A stretch of DNA of 5,224 nt, taken from positions 1 to 5,224 of the forward strand of contig JAQVJB010000101.1 in the NCBI GenBank assembly GCA_028695395.1, in the 5' to 3' direction. Position 1 is the first letter of the stretch; each line of letters begins with the position of its first letter. The position numbers and the translations under genes are program-made. Shown here piece by piece: positions 5,207 through 5,224 of the stretch. Below the pieces are notes generated by a model. It had not been told where the DNA came from, ran no database searches, and saw only the letters and a program-made list of their open reading frames with translations. Source of the DNA: Actinomycetota bacterium. Lineage in GTDB: Bacteria; Actinomycetota; Humimicrobiia; Humimicrobiales; Humimicrobiaceae.

Positions 5207-5224
5207 ATATATGAATTAAATAAA

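Noticed and set aside
1..5224. A coordinated novel gene system across the window.
   Set aside because: The five genes differ in orientation and have separate leaders, the families are widespread housekeeping or poorly characterised types, and no mobile, defence or biosynthetic cluster signature is present.

Overview
The window is AT-rich bacterial chromosomal DNA with tightly packed metabolic genes. Two lines of evidence point to bacteria: a strong Shine-Dalgarno sequence before the large flavoenzyme gene and a good sigma70-type promoter on the minus strand. Frequent ATA, AGA and AGG codons, a GTG start and a TTG start suggest a low-GC lineage. The flavoenzyme belongs to an iron-sulfur family common in anaerobes, so an anaerobic or fermentative organism is the best inference. 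The sequence does not allow a phylum to be named.

Layout, left to right. Bases 1-119 (+) are the last 38 codons of a Glu/Leu/Phe/Val-type dehydrogenase, most likely glutamate dehydrogenase. After a 194-base AT-rich gap, 314-2263 (+) encodes a complete 649-residue old-yellow-enzyme/2-enoate-reductase-type protein with FMN, [4Fe-4S], FAD and NAD(P)H modules. A 175-base spacer with an 11-base direct repeat and competing hairpins leads to 2439-2855 (+), a YjbQ/UPF0047 protein. A short spacer of imperfect tandem and inverted repeats separates it from a convergent gene at 2966-4255 (-), a 429-residue GNAT-superfamily acetyltransferase of the YghO-like type. A 358-base non-coding stretch holds that gene's promoter and a 21-base tandem repeat. 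It is followed by 4614-5153 (+), a Cupin_5 (DUF985) protein with a TTG start. The last 71 bases hold no gene.

How the genes work together. Each gene appears to have its own leader or orientation, so this is not one operon. The first two genes both act in redox metabolism, of amino acids and probably of unsaturated acids or related carbonyl compounds, but they need not share a pathway. The other three are widespread families with weakly defined biochemistry.

I found no mobile element, CRISPR array, RNA gene, phage gene or defence system, and no convincing undescribed multi-gene system. The points most worth checking are the unusual active-site and cluster-ligand pattern of the flavoenzyme, the repeat-and-hairpin leader of yjbQ, and the repeats between the convergent genes.
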